64,000 nt of DNA from Turnera subulata. Lineage: Eukaryota > Streptophyta > Magnoliopsida > Malpighiales > Passifloraceae. Shown here in pieces: positions 56,960-64,000 of this stretch; the first letter of the stretch is position 1; every line of letters begins with the position of its first letter. The stretch is taken from assembly GCA_028386065.3 (NCBI GenBank), contig JAKUCV010003183.1, positions 1 to 64,000 on the forward strand, written 5' to 3'. The notes under the pieces were generated by a model. It saw nothing but the letters and a program-made list of their open reading frames with translations. It did not search any database and was not told where the DNA came from. The position numbers and the translations under genes are program-made.

Positions 56960-59820
56960 CTAAAGCCAATCATCCATGTTTCTAATACCAATGGATGTAG
57001 CTTGACCATCATGCTTCCGCTGTGTGAGAGGCTCAGTCAAAGGATCTGCTACATAGTTCTCAGAAGGAACTTTGTATAGCCCCAGTTGTAGAGTCGACAA
57101 CTGTTTCTTGCTTGGAACTCTTCCAGCAAACAGCACCAACTCCAAGACAAAACACACCTGACTGCGATCTAAAGTCATCCCTGTCGGTTTGGAAGCTAGC
57201 ATCTGTGTAACCCTTACAACAAGCTCACCCACGCTTCTGTAGACAAGGAATGCATCCTTAGTCCTTCTCAAGTACTTAAGGATATTCTTAACCGCTGTCC
57301 AGTGACTTTCACCGGGATCAGATTGACATCTGCTTGTGACACTCAAAGCATATGCGACATCCGGTTGGGTACATAGCATGGCATACATGATAGATCCTAT
57401 TGTAGAAGCATAAGGAATCTTACTCATCTGTTCTCTCTCCTTAGATGTACTAGGACATCGATTCTTTGAGAGAGATATGCCATGTGACATGGGCAAGAAA
57501 CCTTTCTTGGAATCTTGCATGCTAAACCTCTTTAGCACCTTGTCAATATACATACTCTGACTTAGCCCGAGAAGCCTTTTGGATCTATCTTTGTAGATCT
57601 TTATGCCTAGCACGTAGGCAGCTTCTCCTAAGTCCTTCATTGAGAAATTCTTTCATAACCAAGTCTTTACAGACTGTAGTGTTGGAATATCATTCCCAAT
57701 GAGTAGAATGTCGTCAACATACAACAACAAGAAAACAATAGTGCTCCCACTAACCTTCTTGTAAACACATGGCTCATCTTATTTTTTTAATGAAATCAAA
57801 CTCTTTGATTACTTCATTAAAACAAAGATTCCAACTCCTTGAAGTCTGCATTAATCCATAAATGGACATCTGCAACTTGCATACGATATTAGCATTCTTT
57901 GGAACGACGAAACCTTCAGGTTATGTCTTGTACACATCCTCTAAAAGATTTCCGTTAAAGAAAGCAATTTTGACATCCATTTGCCATATCTCATAATCAT
58001 TGTATGCTGCTATAGCCAATAGAATCCGGATGGATTTAACCATGGCAACTGGTGAGAAAGTTTCATAATAGTCAATACCATGAACTAGTTTGGAACCTTT
58101 CGCAACCAATCGCCCTTTAAAGGTAATCACATTACCATCCATGTCGATCCTTTTCTTAAAGACCCATTTGCACCCTATGGGTTTTACCCCTTCAGGTGGA
58201 TCAACCAAGGTCCATACCTTATTTGCATACATGGATTCCATCTCCGGATTCATGGCTTCTAGCCACTTCTTAGAGTCTGGACCCGTAATGGCCTGCTGAT
58301 AGGAAGTGGGCTCATCCTCTTCAATGAGCATCACGTCTCCAGTATGAGTCATAAGAAATCCATATCTCTCAGGCTCATGCTGAATCCTATCCGACCTACG
58401 TGGTCCATGTGTTACAGGTACAGGACTTTCATCCACAACATCTTGTGGTTCCTGTCCTCGTTCCATCTTAGCCTCTAGATCTCGAATTTCTTCGAGTTCT
58501 ATTTTTTTTTCTCCCACTGATTCCTTTAGAAATAAATTCTTTTTCTAGAAAAATAGCAGTCTGAGCAACAAACACTTTGTGCTCTGAAGGATTATAGAAA
58601 TAATAAGCTTTAGTTTCCTTAGGGTATCCTACAAAGAGGCACTTCACGGATTTAGGGCTGAGTTTTTCTGATGCTTCACGTCTCACGTAAGCTTCACAAC
58701 CCCAAATCCTAATAAAGGACAAATTGGGACGCTTCCCAGTCTATATCTCATATGGTGTCTTTTCAACCGATTTAGATGGAACATGGTAAAGTGTAAATGC
58801 AGCACTTAATAGTGCATGTCCCCAAAAAGAAGAAGGAAGGTCAGCTTGACTCATCATAGAATGAACCATGTCTAACAAAGTTCTATTCCTCCTTTCAGAT
58901 ACACCATTACACTGAGGTGTACCTAGTAGAGTAAGCTGTGATACTATACCATATTGCTTTAGATGATCAAGAAATTCTCGGTCTAAGCATTCACCTTCTC
59001 TATCTGATCGAAGCATTTTAATACTCTTACCGAGTTGATTCTGTACTTCATTCTTGAATTCTTTGAACTTTTCAAAGGAATCTGACTTTTGTTTCATTAG
59101 ATACACACAGCCATATCTACTGTAATCATCAGTGAATGTAATGAGCTACTAAAAACCACCTCTAGCCTGTGTAGACATAGGTCCACATACATCAGAATGT
59201 ATCTGACCTAACAAGTCCAAAGCTCTTTCACCTTTACCAGCAAAAGGATCCTTCGTCATTTTGCCTAATAAACATGAGTCACATGTCTCATATGATTCAA
59301 AATAAAATGAGTCTAAAATTCCATCTTTATGGAGTTTAGAAATACGAGCCTCGTTTATATGCCCCAATCGACAACGCCAGAGATAGGTTTCATTAGAATC
59401 GCTTAATCTAACCTTCTTCATATTAGTGTTATAGATTGGTGTTTCTAGGTTTAGAACATACAAACCATAGCTTAAATATGCACCACCATAATAAATATCA
59501 TTGAAATAAATAGAACAACAATTGTTTTTTTTTAATTTTCAATGAAAAGCCTTTCTTGTCCACACAAGACACAAAAATCAAATTCCTGCTTATGGTAGGT
59601 ACATAATAACAATTGTCCAGTTCTAAGACCAAACCACTCGGTAAGGATAGATAGTAAGTCCCTACGGCTAATGTGGCAACTCTTGCTCCATTTTGGACAC
59701 GTAGGTCTATCTAACCCTTTGCCAATCTCCTACTCTTTCTCAGTTCCTTCACATTTAAACAAATGTGAGAACCACATCTGGTATCTAATACCCATGATGC
59801 AAAGATAGAGATACTAGCCT
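56960..59820 (-). pseudogene. pol of copia B: protease to RNase H
   Basis: The protease core reads WVLDTRCGSH, the active-site Gly replaced by Arg. Pre-integrase has YLWRCRLGHINEARI. Integrase retains GQIHSDVCGPM, RSDREGECLDREF and GVSERRNRTLLDM. RT begins MESMYANKVWTLVDPPEGVK, has RLVAKGSKLVHGIDYYETFS and DVKIAFFNGN, and the YVDD box lies near 57710 in a shifted frame. The last frame (57640-56960) has MKDLGEAAYVLGIKIYKDRS and ends KVPSENYVADPLT, but the RNase H core between is deleted. Stops and shifts near 59715, 59150, 58740, 57930 and 57780 leave no long product. Confidence 0.88.
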
Positions 59821-60668
59821 CTATAACAAAATACCTGAAGCAGAAGTCTCACTTCCCTTCTGTTTCTTTACCTCTACAAGGTAAACAGGGCAGTTGCGTT
59901 TCCAATGGCCCGGTTTCTTGCAATGAAAACAATGTCCTTTCTTTGCAACACCACCCTTGAGTTTCAGCACAAGAGAGCAAGAAGATGCACATGCACCAAA
60001 CCTTTTGGCACATTTCTCCTTCTTATCAAACTTTGCTTTACCCTTTCCTTTGCCTTTTCCAATCATCATAATGTTGGAATTTTTTGCCTTCATTTGTTGC
60101 TCAACTGTTCCCAACATATTTAGCAACTCAGACAACGATTTGTCATATGGCAAAATTGGCTGTAACTATCCGGCAACGATTGCAGGACTAGATCAACGGC
60201 CAACCCTTTTTGCAAAAGAAAAACAAGATCCTCAAGGCTTTCAATGTATCCAATCATTTTGAGCACATGAGGTCTCACGGGTGATGACTCAACCATCTTG
60301 CATTGGAATAAAGCCTTAGAGGTCTCGTACCTCTCATGCCTTGCTAGCTTATTCAAGAGCATTTTCAGGTGCTCGATCATATCGAACACCCCCATGTTCT
60401 CATGTAGCATCTGAAGCTCAGAGTCCATGGTAATTAGCATAAGGCATGCAACATCCAACGCATCATCAATATGCTTCTTGTAAGCATCCCTTTCTGCCCT
60501 AGGAGCATTAGGCGCCAATACATTAGGAACAGGCCCTTCAAGGACATACAACTTTTCTTGTTTGAGGACTATCCTCAAAATGCGATGCCACTCTAGGAAA
60601 CTATTCCCATTCAGCTTGTCCTTCTTAAGGACCGATCACAATGATAATGTGCCAGTGTTTTGTGCCAT
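59821..60668 (-). pseudogene. gag of copia B
   Basis: It starts MAQNTGTLSL at 60668 and meets a TGA at the eleventh codon, where A has CGA (Arg). It then follows the A gag through IVLKQEKLYVLEG, ERDAYKKHIDDALD and HVLKMIGYIESLEDL. A deletion near 60150 removes the KNFNI part. The tail has the KGKGKGKAKFDKKEK stretch and the zinc knuckle CFHCKKPGHWKRNC. Confidence 0.88.
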
Positions 60669-60669
60669 G

Positions 60670-62244
60670 GTAGCTCTACAACAATGATCAACTCACACAA
60701 ATAATAGTCATGTATACAAAATCATTTAACAAGGAATTCTATCAAATGATGCTCCTACTATGAATCAAAATAATCATAAGTAGCCCAAGATCCATATTTC
60801 ACCACAATATAAGTCAGTTTTGGCTGATCGCTTACATCATAGATATTTAGGTAGACAACTCTTGTCAATTACATCTCATGTAACTCTTGGATAGTTGAGT
60901 GAACAACACTTGCTCTTGTCTATCTAATAGACTTAGCTAAACTCTTTGCCTCTAAGTCCTCAATCCTATTGAGATGACCTAGTTAAGTCCAAACCCATAA
61001 TAAGCAGTTAAGATATTACAATTATCCAGTCGCACCTTGCTAGAATAAATATTGGCACCTTGCTATAGCAAAACCTACCAAGTATTGATCTAAGCAATGA
61101 TGAGTGCTTATCATGGAAGGCAACTAAGAACTTAATATTTAATTCAACAATTGTTTCATGCATAACAATTATGCAATCACATCTTGCTAGGATAAACATT
61201 GGCACCTTGCTTTGGCAAAACCTACCAAATGTTGATCTAAGCAATGATGAATACTTGTCAACAATTGTATCCATACATGTCTTGCATGTAATTCACCAAT
61301 CATATATTGATGTTATGTAAGTTTGGAAACCAAAATTACATGAGAACATCGATGTCTAACAGTGAACATCGATGTTGTGAGAATCTGATTCTCGCCAACC
61401 ACTTGGCATTGCTCATGAACATCGATGTCCAATGGCCTCTGGAACTCAAGAACATCGATGTCTTGATCTGAACATCGATGTTCTGAGGCTCTGGAACTCC
61501 AACCTATTTGGCAGAGCTTAAGAACATCGATGTTAGGATCTTGAACATCGATGTTGGAGAGTTCCGAAGGTCCATTGGCCTTTGGAACTCAAGAACATCG
61601 ATGTCCTGACCTGAACATCGATGTTGGCAAGTTCCAAAGGTCCAAAAACTTGGCAGTAGTTTTAAACATCGATGTCTAACGTTCAAACATGGATGTTTGA
61701 GATTTCTGGAACTCAAGAACATCGATGTCCATTGCTGAACATCGTTGTCCATGAGAATCTGGAGTCTCAAAACAATCTGACAGAAGGCATGAACATCGAT
61801 GTTGAAACCTGAACATCGATGTTCAATCCTTTCTGCCAAGGCCACTTGACATGAGAACATCGATGTTTGTCTCACAACATCGATGTTCACTGGTCTCAGC
61901 CAAGGCAAATCTTAATGTGAATATCGATGTTGATCTGATGAGCATCGATGTCCTAGCCCTGCTGCACTAGAACGACAATCGTTCTATACACAAACCGACA
62001 ATCGATTTTTCCGAGTTCGACTTACTGCCAATAACACCTTGATTGATATCACATACCAATCAAGTTCTTGTTGTCAAAACACTTTTGACAAAACAACCTC
62101 AACATATATCACATATACAAATGGAATTCAATATATCATGATCATGTTACATCATAGACAACACATCATATATATTTGCAGGTACATATCACACGTATGA
62201 ACAACAAATTCGGTTTAGAACTTCACAAGAGGCTCCGCTACCAC
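60670..62244 (-). promoter_or_regulatory. 5' leader of copia B (PBS to gag)
   Basis: 1.57 kb without coding motif. TTGGCACCTTGCT(A/T)T(A/G)GC-type repeats (61020-61260), here duplicated relative to A, precede the palindrome array on the plus strand. Confidence 0.7.
61340..61955. repeat. Array of ACATCGATGT palindromes in B
   Basis: I count 15 exact copies of ACATCGATGT plus four one-base variants in about 615 bp, the same number as in A although the spacer sequences have changed and shifted. The shared spacer words AAGTTCCAAAGGTCC and AAACTTGGCAGTAGTTTTAA show common descent. Confidence 0.9.
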
Positions 62245-63754
62245 TGTAAGTTTCCGGACATGCAAACATGACACTCATATGCAATAAAATGCGCAGCAAA
62301 AAACCGGAAACACATGGAGGATCCAAGTGAAAGTAATTAAACCGAATAACAATTTTTGTGTACCTGAATTGGTTGAGATCTTTCACCCAACTGTTGTGCC
62401 GAATCAGCTAGAGCCGGACAGAAATCCCGCCCCTCTAGGGTATCCACACGAACCGTTGATGACTGCTAGTAACCGTCTCACGATCACCAACCCGAGCACT
62501 CCCGAACCGCAGTGCTAGCTGCAGAATTTTCGAGAGCTAGAGACTAGAAAGTGTTTGATGTGTTTTTCTCAAGTGTGAAGAATGTGTAAAGCCTTGCATG
62601 GTCTGAAAATCTGATCAAACCATCACCCTATTTATACACACTTGAAATGCATAGTTTATTAAGTCAATGGCCAACATAATCATGTCTTATCCTTCATGAT
62701 TATGTTTCCACTTTGACTTAATGCTCCACTAAGCATTAATTATATATATCATCATATATAGGAATACACATCATATGGCACTAATTCTGGATCAATAATT
62801 CTGATAATTAGTGAACCAAATCAGCCCAAAACGACCCGGTCCAACCATGGTCCACCCACTTGGTCGAACCACGGTCCAACCATGGTTCAACCACCTACTC
62901 GAATCAACGATTCTATGTGTGTGACCCTGTAGGCACTTGTAACGTTTGGCAATAATTGTAAAATCTCATTTTACAATTATAAGCAAAGAGCGGCGTCTAG
63001 CAACACATCATTGCTACCCAAATGACAAGATCTGTACTGATTCAATATGCCTCGGAAACATGTCATCGTCCTTTCGACCCATTATCAAGATTAAACACGA
63101 GACATGAAAAACGTCAATCTTGTATATGTCTAATCTTAGTTTCTTGATCCCCGAGTTAACTGTGTAAAATGGATACTCATGATATCACCATATCACATAA
63201 TCCGAGCGTGGCCACGAATTTAACAGTTCAACTCTATCAAGAGGCCACCTGATAATATACCCGTTATATGGGTTGGACGAATCCCATCTCGATCAATCAA
63301 AACCCACTACACATTACGTCATATACCCAATGATTACCCTTACGTCTACTCAGTTAAGAGTGACTAGGAATAATATCAAAGTATACGACTCATATGTTGG
63401 GAACCTTGACGATCTCAGGTCTAAGGACAATACATATAAGAACCACTAATGACAATCATATAACGTTCCATGTAGGGTTCTTATGTGGGTCGGTCCAGTC
63501 CATAAGTTCTCTAACTTTTACCCGTGTGTAGAATTCATATCTCATATAATTCTCAACATACGCTAGTCTTAGATTATTATTACAACCCATCCATAATAAT
63601 AATCGACTAGGGACATTTAAGAATATATAATATTCTAGGGTTATAAATATGTGCAAGCGTTTATCTCATAAACATATTTATTGGAATAACCTTAATGTAT
63701 ATACATGACTACATACGATCATCCATTGATTGGCTTTTGGGCACATTACTAACA
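62245..63754 (-). repeat. 5' LTR of B
   Basis: TGTAAGTTTCCGGACATGC..GGGCACATTACTAACA, 1510 bp, TATA box at 62629-62636 (TATTTATA on plus). A few percent diverged from 55419-56945. Confidence 0.92.
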
Positions 63755-63759
63755 GAGAT

Positions 63760-63823
63760 TAGGGTGAGGTCGGGTTGGGGAAGAAGGAGGGGTTGTGGGT
63801 GGGGTGTTGCCGTCGGCCGTTAT
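63760..63823 (-). pseudogene. Athila-type ORF1, N-terminal end
   Basis: The frame reads TADGNTPPTTPPSSPTRPHP up to the B insertion and then continues at 55418. The expected ATG is ATA (63821-63823), so the start is lost or lies elsewhere. The 177 nt upstream to the window edge look like a pyrimidine-rich 5' leader on the minus strand. Confidence 0.6.
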
Positions 63824-64000
63824 GGTGAAGGGAACAATTTTAGTGTTTTAGGGTTTGCAGCAGTGGGAAGGGGAGAGGAAGAAGATGAAATGAAAAAGTG
63901 AAGGCAGGGGTTCTTTTTTAAAGCCGATGAACAGGTGCAACAATTGGTGAAGCAGTGGATAAACGAAGGGTTATGTCTGCTCAGTAATGATTGTTGCCGC

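Larger units (their letters stand above)
55419..63754 (-). mobile_element. B: Ty1/copia retrotransposon, same family as A
   Basis: LTRs are 55419-56945 (3') and 62245-63754 (5'). The near-TSDs are GAGAC (55414-55418) and GAGAT (63755-63759). The PBS TGGTAGCGGAGCC (minus) lies next to 62245, and polypurine CTGGGAGAC on minus next to 56945. The order of genes matches A. The coding region is more decayed: many frame changes, a protease DTG changed to DTR, and a deletion of most of RNase H near 57075. It sits in the same Athila-like host as A, 0.64 kb away in host coordinates. Confidence 0.92.
36125..64000 (-). mobile_element. G: Athila-like element, host of A and B
   Basis: Pieces 36125-41201, 54781-55418 and 63760-64000 read as one minus-strand element once A and B are removed. 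The gag-like ORF passes in frame through both insertion points. Downstream (39758 to 36125) is 3.6 kb without pol motifs, with three AAATACCCCAAACT words (38187, 39533, 39684) and a TATCCTGCAAGTGCAAAGGG / CGCATCCACAGGGACTGG block near 36155 that is familiar from plant gypsy untranslated regions. The LTRs were not identified and the 5' side continues beyond the window. Lack of pol suggests a non-autonomous or truncated copy. Confidence 0.65.

Overview
The window looks like a flowering-plant nuclear chromosome, probably a eudicot. It is retrotransposon-rich, non-coding DNA with no recognisable ordinary host gene, tRNA gene, functional rRNA gene or CRISPR array. Almost everything from about 9.9 kb to the right edge is nested LTR retrotransposon, and most boundaries can be fixed by TG..CA ends, primer-binding sites (PBS), polypurine tracts and target-site duplications (TSDs). 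The species cannot be named from sequence alone.

Layout. (1) 1-363: end of a copia LTR related to the large copies at 41-64 kb. (2) 670-2200: truncated Ty1/copia RT-RNase H plus its 3' LTR. (3) 3295-8315: a Tourist-like MITE (TSD TAA) split by a 5'-truncated LINE-1 on the minus strand (3499-8025). (4) 9973-36124: two tandem ~1 kb copia-type LTR units (F). The second is split twice, by D (11166-24748, minus, TSD GCAGC) and by C (25005-35491, plus, TSD CCCGG). C and D share LTRs, leader, PBS and 3' repeats. C has a decayed gag-pol of Tat/Ogre type; D has no gag-pol and looks non-autonomous. (5) 36125-64000: an Athila-like element G (minus) whose gag-like ORF is split by two related copia elements, A (41202-54775) and B (55419-63754). 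A is itself split by a chromovirus H (42999-48236, TSD GAACC) with nearly identical LTRs but a dead pol.

Most notable. Both Tat-type elements carry a gene on the strand opposite to the element, between the internal region and the 3' LTR, and both antisense genes show introns. In D it is a plant-mobile-domain-like gene with five exons; every junction is GT-AG and phase 0, and intron 1 has been invaded by a composite insertion containing a 5S-rRNA-like stretch. In C it is a different, DUF7745-like gene with a 73-nt phase-0 intron. GGCGGTC hairpin clusters lie upstream of the TATA box in the LTRs and upstream of both antisense genes. The copia elements A and B each carry about 15 copies of the palindrome ACATCGATGT in their leaders. 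Nearly all coding regions are broken, often by stops that fit C-to-T decay of methylated DNA.
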